Below, piece by piece: positions 32,180 through 44,169 of a stretch of 64,000 nucleotides of DNA. Position 1 is the first letter of the stretch; the number at the start of each line of letters is the position of its first letter. The stretch spans positions 9,698,205 through 9,762,204 of the forward strand of contig OX422187.1 in assembly GCA_949130485.1 (NCBI GenBank). Reading direction: 5' to 3'. Below the pieces are notes generated by a model. That model saw only the letters and a program-made list of their open reading frames with translations. It did not search any database and was not told the DNA's origin. A program made the translations under genes and the position numbers. This DNA is from Agelas oroides (taxonomy: Eukaryota > Porifera > Demospongiae > Agelasida > Agelasidae).

Positions 32180-35100
32180 TTTTTTTTTTGTTTTTTTTTC
32201 GAAATTTTTTTTTTTGATGATTCAACACACACATGCACTGCACGTGATACAACAACAACAACAACCAAAAAATGTATAGTAAGTGACGTATGTACAAAAC
32301 AAAAAGGAAACTTGGGTGAAACAAAGAGATTAAAAATCTGGTGTAATATAGGACTCAGTGATGGCAAGGTCTATGGCTGCTGGAGGGTGGGCGGCTTGGC
32401 CTCGAGAGGATCTTGCTCCTCGTAGGGCTTGGATGGCTGAACGGATGAGGGAAAAGGTCAGACGACACCTTAGCCACCAGAGTGTGGTGCTGTATGGATG
32501 ATCCCACTTCTCAGCGAGCATGGAGGCCAGGCGTTTGTAGAAACAGGTTGCCTCTCTCCCCATCCCTCCTGTGGCCGAAAAAACAAGTGGAGTGAAAGAC
32601 GAGTGCTCCACCTCGCGTATCCTCTGTTCATAAGCTCGTTTTTTCTCTTTCTCATGCTTTCTGTAACAGGCGGAAGGCGTCTGGTTCTTGTTAGAGGGGG
32701 CGTGGGGGTTGAAGACTCGCACATCAAAAAATGTCTTTTCAAATCTCCCACCCCACACTCCATTTGCTGAGACATCAAGCCTCGCCCCGTCCTGTGAATT
32801 GGCAGTGGCTCCAGACAGTTGGTCTGACGTAGTTGGCTGCAGGTTGGGTTCAATGCACACCTCGCTACACACTTCTGTGAGGTCACGTAATTCATTGTGC
32901 CTGATGGAAGGAAAACCTCCTTTGGCACATGAGAGTGCATGTTCAACAGTGAAATGGTTGCCGCAGTCGCACATGGGCGGGAGATTTGAGGGAGACCATC
33001 CGTATCGCAGGGCCATGGCATCGTGGAAAGCAGCCCTATGCAGTGAAAAGCCATGTTCCTTGAGGGGGAGAGCTGTGAGCCAGGTGGAGGCACCTTTCTC
33101 CTTGGCTAGATCCACTGCTTTCTGCAGTTGGGCTGGCAAATGGCTGTAGAGGTGATCTGCTTCTTTGGAGCTCATTTCTTTGTTCCGATTTCTGATAGTG
33201 GCCTTGCTCTGCAGCTGATCGGCTATGATGTCATATCCATACTCCTGGTTTTGTTCAAGGATGTGAGATACGAGGGAGAAGGTGACTAGTTGGGAGGACT
33301 GCAGTTCTTTCTCTGCATTCTTGGAGGGGATTCTTATCCCCAAGCCCCCATGCCGTGCTGGTAAGGCAAAGAGGGCACATTCCTGGTCGTTGGGTGTGGG
33401 CCTACTAGTGAGGGCGGGCAGCAGCTCCGTTCTCAAAGCGGTGTCAAGTGGGATCAATAGGTGACTAATATTAGGGGTTACCCTGCTCAGGTAGGACCAT
33501 TTGCTTGAAAGGCCATGTACCAGGGCTGAGTAGGCAGCATGGGGCTGAGACTTTGCGATCTCACTGAGGAGGGTAATACTTGATGTCCATTCCCCGACCT
33601 TAGATCGCAGGTGTTCCTCGATGAAGTCTGGGGAGCCCAAGGCTGCACCAAGGTAAGGCCTACCATTTGGGGTGATGTTAACCCCTGAGCCAGCAAAGAT
33701 CTTGGCCGCATTTTGGAGGTGCAGGTCTTTAGTCACCAGCCATGTTTTGGAAGGATTGGCAAAGTAGCCATAGCTGGGGCCTTCTGTGGTCAGTCTATCC
33801 CACCAGCTGTGTAGATGTTCAAGGGAGCCAAAGGCAGCGGAGTCATCGGCATACCAAACTTGCTTGCAGGGGCCGTTCAGCCTTCGAATGAGAGGGATTG
33901 TAGCCAGGCCATACATGGCCATGGCTAGCAGGTCACCTTGTGTTGTTCCTTCCTGTGAAAGGATGACATCACAATCCACAAAGAGCTCTGTTGGGGCTCT
34001 GTAAGAGTTGACTAGGATGGTGGCAATTGGGGGACAGAGGCGTCTGATGTTTTGCAGTGCTACTTGGCGGTTAAGGGAGTTGAATGCATTCGTGGCGTCT
34101 ATGAGTAGGGCAGCTTCGCATTCCGCTGAGTCAAATGCTTGACGTGCTGCATGAACAGCAGCCTCAATCCCAGAAATCTGTCCACCACACATCTGCTGGC
34201 AGCCTGATGCATCCTGGATATCTGGCTGTGTGATGGAAAGGACGGCTTTAGGATACGGCGGGCCGTGTCTCCAATGCCGATTGGGCGGACTCCAGGATGT
34301 TTGTCGAGTGCGATGAGACGACATGCAAGGAGTGGGGCTATGGATGAGGGGTGCACATATGAGGTGCTGATCCTTATGGCAACTGATGCAAGAGAGGCGC
34401 AGAGGTCTCTTGATGCACCCTTGTGGCTGGTGCAAAGACGTCTCCATTCGTGGGAGTCCAGGCCAGAGGGGCCGGCGGCACCATTCACTCTCAAGGCAGC
34501 TGAACGGATGACATTGGCGTCTAGGGACTCAAATATCACGGGGTGGGGGTCCTGTGGTTCATTTGGAATTATACATGAGTTATACACTGGTTGGCCTACG
34601 GGGTGCTTGCTGATCAGTGATTCTCTGACAGTAGGTGAGTTTGGGTCGTCTGGGTTGACAGGATCGTCAAGATGGAGAATGCCCCCTTTCTCCTCCCTGG
34701 ACAAGAGGTCAAGGGCGGCCTTACACTTCCCCATGAACATCAGGTTGGAGAAAGAGCGAGCCAGGTTGGAGTTGACCTTAGTCGAACCATTTTTGGGTAG
34801 CCTCTGTTGTATGGCTCTGCCTTCCCTCACTAGTTCGTCCAATTCTCCGTTGGACCACCACCCCAACCTTCTCTCAAGATGTGTAATGTGATGTTTGGTC
34901 TTAGAGGCCCTGCTTGGCTTTTGCAGGAGCAGTATTGGGAACACCAAGGCAGCCTTTAAGGCGACAGATTCCATAGCGGAGGCGGATCCGTAGGCTGAGT
35001 AGAGCCTTGATAACTCCCTCACAAAGTCTTTTCCTGCCTTGCCAAAAGGAACAGTGAAGTGGTTGCGCCTCCAGTGGACTACTTCGGCGTATGTGGCGTC

Positions 35101-35491
35101 TAGGGATTTTGCAAAGGCCGAGCCACTAAACTTTCCCCATGTGAACGTTGGTGTGCTCATGGGGACATATTCTGGTAGCGGTGGGGGGTGCTCATCGAGG
35201 GAGAAAGGTGTATCAGGAACAGAGGGCTGACTTGGGGCACTAGTGTGTGCAGAGGAGTCGGGCGCTGAGGACGGAGGTCCGAGTTGACTGGTCGCGGCAG
35301 TGGTGGTTGTGGTTGGCGGGTTGGGGTTAGTATTGGCGGGGTTGGCGGTTCGTGTGACAGCAGGTTGGCGGTTGGTACAGTTCCCTAGCTTCCCGGGCAG
35401 GCAGTTATCGCAGGATTTCTTTGCCTTTCTACAGGCACAGCCCTTACAGGAGCCGGATCTGTTACACTTGCAGCACGCCATTTTATATCAC
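32180..35491 (-). mobile_element. Full-length non-LTR retrotransposon with restriction-like endonuclease
   Basis: Bounded by the 12-bp duplication GTGAACTTATAG (32168-32179 and 35492-35503). The left end is the 3' end, with T-rich tracts (poly(A) on the coding strand) at 32180-32216. The 5' untranslated region is about ten bases. The right palindrome arm at 42075-42100 keeps the uninterrupted target. Domain order is cysteine cluster, reverse transcriptase, CCHC-like finger, restriction-like nuclease, as in the R2/NeSL/CRE/Utopia group. The clade is not settled. Confidence 0.88.
32330..35481 (-). pseudogene. Retrotransposon polyprotein, single frameshift
   Basis: Starts at ATG 35481. The N-terminus is a CXC (tesmin/TSO1-like) cysteine cluster: CCKCNRSGSCKGCACRKAKK and SCDNCLPGKLGNC. 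A Pro/Thr-rich linker follows. Reverse transcriptase motifs are split by a frameshift near 34250: RPIGIGDTARRI is in the first frame, while LLIDATNAFNSLNRQ, EGTTQGDLLAMAMYG and VWYADDSAAFGS are in the second. Then come CDCGNHFTVEHALSC (CCHC-like finger) and ARLDVSANGVWGG...FFDVRVFNPHA, fitting the PD-(D/E)xK nuclease. The second frame ends at 32330. All catalytic residues appear present, so one base change separates it from an open frame; it may also be a sequencing error or programmed shift. It would copy its RNA into a nicked chromosomal site. Confidence 0.85.
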
Positions 35492-35503
35492 GTGAACTTA
35501 TAG

Positions 35504-37230
35504 GTAAAAGCATTGTAGTGCACCCAGACGACAAATACGGACAAAAGTAGATGACAGACCACGGACGGTCGAAGTTCCACTTCTGGGGAAGCGCCTTAGT
35601 ACTGCAAGCAGTTGAAACGCTGAGGTGAGGAGGCCTCCCGCGTGGCGAGTGCTTTTCTTTGAAGACGTGCTTCGATGGATGTAATCTAGCGCAAGGAACT
35701 CAGTTCTTAGAAATCTGATCAAATGGAGGCCAGATTTGAAATTATTTTTAGCAGGGACTTGTCAACCTTTACCGCAAGACTGTCAACCATCGCTGCTGGA
35801 GTTAGTTAACAACTTGAGACATTAGATTACATTAGGACTGTTATTCATAATACTAGCCTGCCTTCCCGCCCAGCATACAGCAAGGGAAAGCTCTGAAAAT
35901 GGGGCTATGATTAATATGCATACCACACACCTTGTGAAAATGTACTGAAAGCCTGAGTTACAGACATCTTAAAAATCTTAGCTCCAATAAGAGAAGCCCC
36001 ATTGGCTATTGTAACACCAGGCCCTATATCTTTACAGGTTTGGAGACCCAGATGCCCTTGGTTCCCCTAGAGTACTGGTGATATGGGAATGCTTCGGGAA
36101 TTTAGAGAATTTTCAGGTTGCTGTTATTGAGACGAGCCTGAGCAAGCCCCATACTAGTGAGTTGAACAGGGGATTTTCTCAATGTGCACGCATACGCAGT
36201 TTAAGAATGTATTTTAATGCAACTATGTGCCATGTAGGCCTATGAATATGTAAAATTTTCACACTGAATGCTACTATTGACATCACCATACAGCTATCAC
36301 AAGAGGTCGAGTGTTTCAATGTAAGTTTTTTTCCTTCTCCTTGAGATGCTGCATTCTCTGTGCATGAATACATTCCAGTGGAGTGCAATGCACAGTGAAG
36401 TTAAATTAAGTTAAGAGAGGGTTAATATTAATAATGTTTATCTATGGGATGAAAAATGTACTTGAGTATAAGTGTATACATGTCAACAGATAAGCAAGTG
36501 TAATGATTCAACAACCATTGCAGGCTAACCACTGTCTCTCCAACTTGTCTCTGACCAAGGTGATTCCTACTTCACTTGTTCCAGTAGTATCACAAACAGG
36601 TTGTATTCTTGGAAATACCAATCAGACATTAATCATACTGTTAGTACCACATGGCAGGAAGATCAGCCCACTCTAAGGCAATTATCAAGAAATTCTCTTC
36701 AACTGAGCCAAACCGCACCCCAAGATGCTCACAAGAAGTTAGTGCTGCAGATTTACCTTGGCTTGAACACTTAAGTTCAGTGCTACATAGGTAAAAGCTT
36801 TATTAGTAGGCTTTAGCAAAACAAAGGTCACTACTAGCTACTTACCTACAAGAGTTTTTTGCTGCAAATTTACCTGAAGTAGTCTAACCAGGCTTAGTGC
36901 TTACCCTACACACACTACATAACTATAGGACAAGTTCTCAGTATATACAAGAGCTAGCTTTCATGCTGTTGTCTAGTATGTAGTTACAGTCTTTGGTCTT
37001 GCCTTCTTCTCAAGAAGCTCCCGGAATGCATTAGAATGTGCCTCAGAACACCTAAAATTTCCAAAATTCCCTGGGGAGCATGCCTCCAGACCCCCCTACA
37101 GTGTAGGGCAGCCATGTTCCCTACTTCAGCTAACAACTTTGCCCCCCTAGATAAAAAAGGTTAGGTATGGGCCTGATAAGACAACCTGAGAGGAAGCTGC
37201 CCAGTTTATCTTACTGCCACAATACACTGA
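35504..37230. repeat. Non-coding inner part of the left palindrome arm
   Basis: Holds, in order, the complement of 41.8-42.1 kb, a unit shared in direct orientation with 46.49-46.87 kb (ATATCTTTACAGGTTTGGAG onward), a piece matching the end of the Penelope coding region (near 36340-36420), and 36700-37230, shared directly with 47010-47540 and inverted with 40540-41080. No gene is seen. Confidence 0.65.
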
Positions 37231-37553
37231 AACCCCAGGCAGAATTAAGCTATGCAAGCACACATGGTTACCTGGAATTCAGTGAAGCATGAGGAGCAAA
37301 ACTTCTAAACTATAGCACACATCTGCAGGCAACATTCTAACTATGATCACTGCAACAGTGAATGTTGCACCACAGTGTGATATTTACGCAGTGTAAAGAT
37401 AGAAGGACCTGCCAATTTCCAGACAGCATTATCTGGAAAGCAGTGGTTTTGGAATGGCTAGTTAGCTAGCTAACAGACCAAACTTGAGCCCCAGCCATTC
37501 ATGTAAAAAGGGAAGAAAGACCTAGCTACCCAGTGGTGACCAAAGACTTTTAA

Positions 37554-38212
37554 CTCTTTACCGACCGTAGCAAATTATTGCAATATTACGTAAATGACCA
37601 CACAGGAATTCCGAAAGCGGCCTAGACGACATGTTGTATACTCCGTGTTATATCTCCAGTTGCAAACAAGCTACAGACTTCTGGTCAGAAACATTGGAGA
37701 GCCTTAGGCTTTGCCTAGCTTCGCTGTAGTTCTGAAGCTTACCACTAAAGAACAAGCTTGGAGATAAACCCGAACTTTTATACCGGAAGTTGCTACCTTC
37801 GGTCTGTTCTGGTGCCTGTAACTTGGATGTTACAGTTCTGCTTCCTTTGAAATCTGTAGCGAAGTTAGAGCTTTCATTTAGCTATACATTGCTTTTTATC
37901 GCATCTTCGTAACTTGTATACTTCTCGAGATCGGTCGCGACAAACACGGCCCGGTCGATTGCGGTAGCACGACACGCTACGCTACATTCAACTTCCGCCT
38001 CGTCAAAGTACTAGTTTCAATTAAAATGTGCACGATTAGCTTCCGGTGGGTGTAATGAATACTGTTAGACGCGTGTACGGTGCGTACTAAACCGCTATCT
38101 TCCGGGGGAAATACCCAAAGGCAGGTAAGTACTCATGACGCCGTTCGGCGTCATTGGTCATACGGGAACATTAATCTCATGACGCCGTACGGCGTCATTT
38201 GTCGGTAAAGAG
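37554..38212. mobile_element. TTAA-flanked element with internal perfect palindromes
   Basis: Ends CTCTTTACCGAC and GTCGGTAAAGAG next to TTAA on both sides (37550-37553 and 38213-38216). Near its right end are two hairpins, GACGCCGTTCGGCGTC and GACGCCGTACGGCGTC, about 50 bp apart. No transposase frame is visible. It lies in the central spacer of the palindrome and has no partner on the other side, so it inserted after the duplication or was lost there. Confidence 0.65.
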
Positions 38213-38554
38213 TTAACCGCCGACCACAAAAGCTGCCATGCCCCTTTGCATGAAATAGTCTGGGCTACAGACCCTTCTGACTGGGCAAGAAAGGGTCTGG
38301 GGAATAATCTTACCTGGAAGTGTCTTGCTAGAATGTCACATTGCAAACTTTGTTGCCAGATCTTCACATTGCCATGCTCTAGCTAAATCAATCATGTGTG
38401 ATATCATGACAAAATACTTTCTGCCGTAAGTATAAAGGACGTCAATACTGGAAAAGTTTTATGTTAAAAATACTACTCTAATCCTGTTTGCAAGATTCAA
38501 CACCCAGCTTACCCAGGCTTGCCCCAATTCCCAAAATAACCACTACCTTGTCTG

Positions 38555-39990
38555 TAACCAGGGTAACCACTCTGTGCAAACAACCAATATGTTCCCTGGT
38601 AGTATCACAAACAGCTGTCATTCTTGGAAATACCAATCAGACTGTATAGTCTGCAGAAACAATCAACTAATTGCATAAGGCAACATGAGAGGAAGGTGAC
38701 AAAGTTTATTTACAACCACAATACACTGAAACCCCCTGAGAACATCTGTGAAGGAGTCATTACAAATGCACTTCAAAGTTGCAGTAAGGAACTTCCATGC
38801 TCATTAAGGTGATTGCCTCACAGATGTTCTGAGTGTTGTCAGTGTATTGTAGTTGTAAGAGCAAGTGGGCAGCTGCCTCTTCCTGCCATATGTGCTTACA
38901 TAGCTTAATTCTGCCTGACGTAGAACAATGGGAAGCAAATAGCCTTGTAACTCTTGTTCCCATGCAGGTCTTCACCACTTTCAGTAGCTAGATGTGGGAA
39001 GGCTTGGGAGATTTGATTATGTCAACCCTCTGTCTACCTGATGCCATTGCACATGAAAAGGCATCCCAGTACCCCCCCCCCCCCCCCCCCCCCAATATAT
39101 TTCCATTCTGTATTTCACAGTATTTGCAGTTGTGGCACCTGAAGCACATCAGAACAATCACAGCTAAGTATGTGAGCTCAGCGGACCTACTTTCTATTCA
39201 CAATGCAAGAAATTAGCACGGTGGGTGGCTACATGGAGGACGTTAAAAAAAAACACAAAATGGTCAAAATTGGGGGGGTGGAGGAATGGGTGCTTGCCCG
39301 GGACAATACGGTACTTATTAATTAACAATACAGTATTGCATATTTGAAAGAAGTGGAAGAGTTACAGCAAGGCCGTGCCTATTATAGGGGAAGGTGGGCA
39401 GTTGCCCCCCCCCCCCCCCCCCCCCCCAGAGAACTTGACTTAATCAATTCCTCACTTACTGACCGTGCTTTCCGCCAGATCCACCAACCCCAGCACAGAT
39501 CGCTTCCAGTATGCATGCTCTGTGCGCAATACTGAAAGCGATCCATTCTGTGGTTGATTGCATCTGGACTGTTGACTGCCAAGTGCTGACTAGGCAGTGG
39601 CTTTCAAATCCTAATAATGGGTACTATCACACAACCAGTCAGCTATGTGGTCATGTGTTTGTGCATTCCTCAGTACAGGCATAAATAATAGACCTATGGT
39701 ATAGGCCCTAGCTGATGGAGATTGTTTCCAGTGTTCCAGTAGCTCAGCAAGCAATGATGATTATGATGATGAGTCTCTTTTCAAGAAGCTCTGTGTGCTT
39801 CTCTGTATGCCTCAGAACACCTAAGATTATCAAAATTTCCTGGGGGAGCATGCCCCTAGAGCGAAGGATTGCTTGGCAGCCATGCTCTATAACATTATAA
39901 TTGGATAAACATTATTAACCATCTCTTAACTTCACTATGCATTGCACTCCACTGGTAGCTATGTATTCACAGAGAATGCAGCATCTGCAG
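38555..39990. repeat. Duplicated non-coding block, inverted copies at 44.12-45.03 and 48.60-49.93 kb
   Basis: Shared landmarks include CATTGCACATGAAAAGGC, CAGATGTTCTGAGTGTTGTC, CCACCAACCCCAGCACAGAT and poly(C)/poly(G) runs (39067-39092 and 39405-39427). It carries the complement of the end of the Penelope coding region near 39910-39990. No coding capacity of its own is seen. Confidence 0.65.
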
Positions 39991-40074
39991 CATTGCACAG
40001 CAGCCACATTCGCTACTTCAGCTAATAACTTTGCCCTTCCAGATAGGAAAAGGTAAGTACGGCCCTGTACAACT

Positions 40075-40435
40075 ATTTGCATCAAAATTGAGACCATTCC
40101 ATCTCTCTATTTTGGACGGTTATTGGTTTGAGTGAGCTCAAGAGACTGCATGCTGCAGGGTGTTTCTGTATCGGGTGGTATAGGGAGAGTCTTTGACTAT
40201 GATCAGACAGGAGGGGTATATAGGATGCTCCTTTTAATGTTATTGAAGAACAAACACAACTTCAGGGTTTCTCTCCGATCAGAGAGAGTTGGTACGTATG
40301 CTGAGAGTATCGAGAACTATTGCATAGTCAAAACTCCATGATTTAGAGCAGACCCTCAGACCAAACTTCTGCAGTGTTTCATTGTCCTGGTGCAGGTCCC
40401 AGACTGGACAAGCATACTCCATGTGTAAGCACGCA
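40075..40435 (-). pseudogene. LINE reverse transcriptase C-terminal fragment, antisense
   Basis: The complement reads the same segment as 42680-43010 and 48230-48600 (FGLRVCSKSW, RETLKLCLFFNN, PTL-S-RRETL). Frameshifts and a short internal insertion are present. Confidence 0.65.
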
Positions 40436-42399
40436 ACAGCTAGGGGGGTTTGGGGGCATCCCCCCAGAAAATTTTTTTGAATTTAGAGGCTATGAGATTG
40501 TTTCTGAGACCATTTTTGGACCAAAACAGGGGGTTTCAGTGTATAAACTGGGCAGCTTCCTCTCAGGTTGTCTTATCAGGCCATACCTAACCTTTTTTTT
40601 ATCTAGGGGGGCAAAGTTATTAGCTGAAGTAAGGAACATGGCTGCCCTACATCCCTTCACTCTAGGGGGATCTGGAGGCATGCTCCCCAGGGAATTTTGG
40701 GAATTTTTAGGTGTCCTGAGGCACATTCTAATGCATTCTGTGACATACGGAGAAGTGCAGAGCTTCTTGAGAAGAAGGCAAGACCAAAGACTGTAACTAC
40801 ATACTAGACAACAGCATGAAAGCTAGCTCTTGTATATACTGAGAACTTGTCCTATAGTTATGTAGTGTGTGTAGGGTTAGCACTAAGCCTGGTCAGACTA
40901 CTTCAGGTAAATTTGCAGCAAAAAACTCTTGTAGGTAAGTAGCTAGCAGTGACCTTTGTTTTGCTAAAGCCTACTAATAAAGCTTTTACCTATGTAGCAC
41001 TGAACTTAAGTGTTCAAGCCAAGGTAAATCTGCAGCACTAACCTCTTGTGAGCATCTTGGGGTGTGGTTTGGCTCAGTTGAAGAGAATTTCTTGATAATT
41101 GCATTAGAGTGGGCTGATCTTCCTGCCATGTGGTACTAACAGTATGATTAATGTCTGATTGGTATTTCCAAGAATACAACCTGTTTGTGATACTACTGGA
41201 ACAAGTTTGTTGAAGTACAGAATCACCTTGGTCATGCAGAGACAAGTTAGAGAGACAGTAGTTAGCCTGCAATGGTTGTTGAATCATTACACTTGCTTAT
41301 CTGTTGAGCCCATATACATGTACACACTTATACTCAAGTACATTTTTCATTCCAAAGATAAACATATCACCAGTGCTCTAGGGGAACCAAGGGCATCTGG
41401 GTCTCCAAACCTGTAAAGATATAGGGCCTGGTGTTACAATAACCAATGGGGCTTCTCTTATTTGCCCCATTCCTCGCTTCTTTATCCCTGGGCTTCACAT
41501 CACTTGTGGAATTGACCCCCTGGCACAGTCCTACTGCTAAGATGGGGCTCAGGAAGCCTTATAGTGGAACCCTTCTAAGGCAGACACTATTGGAGCTAAC
41601 ATTTTGTCTTTTAAGATGTCTGTAACTCAGGCTTTGAGTACATTTTCACAAGGTGTGTGGTATGCGTATTAATCGTAGCCCCATTTTCAGAGCTTTCCCT
41701 TGCTGTATGCTGGGCATGTAGGCAGGCTATAGTAGTATGAATAACAGTCCTAATCTAATCTAATGTCTCAAGTTGTTAACTAACTCCAGCAGCGATGGTT
41801 GACAGTCTTGCGGTAAAGGTTGACAAGTGCCTGCTAAAAATAATTTCAAATCTGGCTTCCACTTGCTTAGATTGCGCTAGATTACATCCATCGAAGCACG
41901 TCTTCAAAGAAAAGCACTCGCCACGCGGGAGGCCTCCTCACCTCAGCGTTTCAACTGCTTGCAGTACTAAGGCGCTTCCCCAGAAGTGTGCAAGTAGGGA
42001 ACTTCGACCGTCCGTGGTCTGTCAGCTACTTTTGTCCGTATTTGTCGTCTGGGTGCACTACAATGCTTTTACCTATAATTTCACAAGTGTTGTTTGATAA
42101 GAACGCTTCCTGGTGTACTAAACCGCTTCTCTCTGCCCATGGCTTCGCTGTTTTGTTTTGTTGTAACGCTTCGTGGTACCTCCACTTCCGCTAAATTGGA
42201 TTCACTCGAAAATAATTAGTGCAGCAGCCTTCCGTATAGTTGGATCAGCAAAGATTCCATGAATTGAATTTCTTCCGCTAGATTGGATCTACCATTCTAT
42301 TGCTACTAAGATATCTCCTGCAACCAAGGTAACCACTCCATGGCTTCCAGCCTGACATTTCCAGGCATGATTCCTGCCTGATAGGATTACAGTGAGAAC

Positions 42400-43025
42400 A
42401 CTGAAAGCCACAGGTACAAGTGCATGGTGTCAAGAGTATCACCAAGCTTTTCAACCTATTTGAAAGATCCTTCTGACTGGAGGTTTGCATGAGTTGTTTC
42501 AATTCCCAAGACAGGAAACCCCGAAAGTTTGATCACTATAAGTACCTTGGACTAAACTTTTCTACAGAGCTCTGATAGTCCCACCATGTTGGCCTAATAT
42601 GTAAGAAAACTAGAAAGCTTGTTGGGACACTTTACAGAAACGTCTATCAATTTTCCAGCTCACTCTTCCTGGTGAAACTTTATTAATTGTTAAGCAGGCC
42701 ACATGCTTGTCCAGTCTGGGACCTGCACCTTAAGAAGGACATCCAAGCACTGCAGAAGTTTGGTCTGAGGGTCTGCTCGAAATCATGGAGTTTTGACTAT
42801 GCAATACTTCTCAATACTCTCAGCTTACCAACTGTATCCGATCGGAGAGAAACCCTGAAGTTGTGTTTGTTCTTCAATAACATTACCTATGTACCCCTCA
42901 TGTCTGATCATAGTCAAAGACTCTCCCTATACCACTTGGTACAGAAACACCCGGCAGCATGCGGTCTCTTGAGCTCGCTCAAACCAATACAAACACTCAT
43001 GAAGAGAAGGTTATCTGTTACCAAC
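42400..43025 (+). pseudogene. Internally deleted LINE reverse transcriptase, copy A
   Basis: SRITKLFNLFER-like sequence (start of reverse transcriptase) near 42425-42480 is joined directly to the thumb and C-terminal part: HYKYLGLNFS near 42535, KTRKLVGTLYRNVYQ, then FGLRVCSKSWSFDYAILLNT and RRETLKLCLFFNNITYVPL. The polymerase core is missing. The same deletion junction exists in copy B at 47.93-48.61 kb. Confidence 0.65.
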
Positions 43026-43039
43026 TTGAGCTCAGAAAA

Positions 43040-43240
43040 ATAACTTGCCGACGTTTCGCCTGAATGCTCCAGTCGTCATCAGTGAAGAGGTGCGAACAAA
43101 CGTTGCTCTTTATAGCCATGCACTACTGAGGATACACGTCATTGGAGGTCAAAGGTCGGTGAGGATTGCTCCTCCCTCCCTGCCTCCTCATCACAGGGCT
43201 GAACTGGCTCCTCCCTCCCTGCCTCCTCGGCACAGGGCTC
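43040..43240 (-). repeat. Penelope-like terminal segment, inverted, with hammerhead-like core
   Basis: On the minus strand it reads the end of the Penelope coding region (ATGAGGAGGCAGGGAGGGAG, twice in related form) and then a terminal repeat with hammerhead-like boxes. It is head to head with the sense Penelope fragment that starts at about 43243. Confidence 0.6.
43050..43082 (-). ncRNA. Hammerhead-ribozyme-like core
   Basis: Read on the minus strand, the boxes CTGATGA (43082-43076), GAAA (43057-43054) and the cleavage triplet GTC (43052-43050) occur in the right order. Stem II is mostly paired (CTG/CAG core). Hammerheads with a minimal stem III (GAAAC-GTC) are known from Penelope-like elements. 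I cannot find good stem I pairing, so this copy may be decayed. Confidence 0.5.
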
Positions 43241-43242
43241 AA

Positions 43243-44162
43243 CCGAAGAACTCCTACACCATCTCAACAGGGTCCAGCCGGCCATCAAGTTCACTGTGGA
43301 GCAGGAAGAAGACGGGACACTCACGTTCCTCGACACGCTATCCAGGAGGAGAGAGGATGGTAGCCTGGACATCCCTGTCTACAGGAAGCCCACACACACA
43401 GACCAGTATCTCCACTTTGAGTCCCATCATCCGACCCACATGAAGAGAGGTGTGGTGAGATGTCTCCACGACAGGGCCAGAGAGATCATCAGCACGCTGG
43501 ACAACCTTCAGAAGGAAGTTGACCACCTTGCTAGAGTCCTCAAGCAGAACGGTTACCCTGCATACTAATGTTTCTGCCCCACCCACACAGGAAACAGCAA
43601 ACACAAGCAGCCGTGATGAGGAACAGGAGGAGGAGAGGGGACCACTGGTGGTGATACCCTATGTGGCTGGGATGAGTGAGGACATTAGGCATGTTTGCAG
43701 GAAGTTCAACATCAGAGTAGTCTTTAAGTCCGGGCGGACTCTCCGCTCAATGTTGACCAAGGTCAAGGATACATTACCTCTTGGTAAGCAATCCAATGTG
43801 GTATATCGTATCCCCTGCAGCTGCGGCCAGGTCTACATTGGGGAGGCCAGACGGAGACTGGAGACGAGACTGAAGGAACACCGAGATGCCTGCGAGACAG
43901 GGATGATGGAGAAGTCAGCTGTAGCGGAGCATGCATGGGAGAATCACAATCCAATCGACTGTGAGGAGATCACAGTGCTGGACCATGGCAGAGGACAGGA
44001 GCTGTTGGTGAAGGAGGCCCTGCACATCCAGATGACACCCTCAGAGGAGCGCTTCAACCGAGATGGAGGACTGGAAGTCCCTGGTTGCTGGACCGCTGTG
44101 ATGAGGAGGCAGGGAGGGAGGAGATGCTGCATTCTCTGTGAATACATACCAGTGGAGTGCAA
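43243..44162 (+). pseudogene. Penelope-like element, 5'-truncated, with GIY-YIG nuclease
   Basis: The first part continues a reverse transcriptase: EDGTLTFLDTL, DGSLDIPVYRKPTHTDQYLH, RGVVRCLHDRAREI and LQKEVDHLARVLKQNGYPA. A frameshift near 43565 follows. The second frame runs on with PLVVIPYVAGMSEDIRHVCR, LPLGKQSNVVYRIPCSCGQ, VYIGEARRRLETRLKEH and AEHAWENHNPIDCEEITVLD, which is the GIY-YIG endonuclease (GQVYIG, R in RRLETRLKEH, E in AEHAWENH region). It ends at TAG 44167-44169. The upstream polymerase core is absent. It is a dead copy lying within the block that interrupts the right palindrome arm. Confidence 0.85.
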
Positions 44163-44169
44163 TGCATAG

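Larger units (their letters stand above)
30790..37230. repeat. Left arm of a 15.5-kb imperfect palindrome
   Basis: Pairs as reverse complement with 40540-46305. Matching points include 30793/46305, 31070/46028, 31753/45345, 35510/42075, 36720/41060 and 37195/40570. The arm is interrupted by a 3.3-kb retrotransposon at 32180-35491. Similarity is close to complete over the gene and lower near the centre. Confidence 0.85.

Noticed and set aside
34265..34891. Long plus-strand frame as a separate gene
   Set aside because: It is antisense to the retrotransposon coding region and has no domain; the same holds for the frames at 32498, 32688 and 33786.
43519..44169. Free-standing GIY-YIG repair nuclease gene
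   Set aside because: Upstream reverse transcriptase sequence, a frameshift at the join and repeated copies of its 3' end show that it is a Penelope-like fragment.
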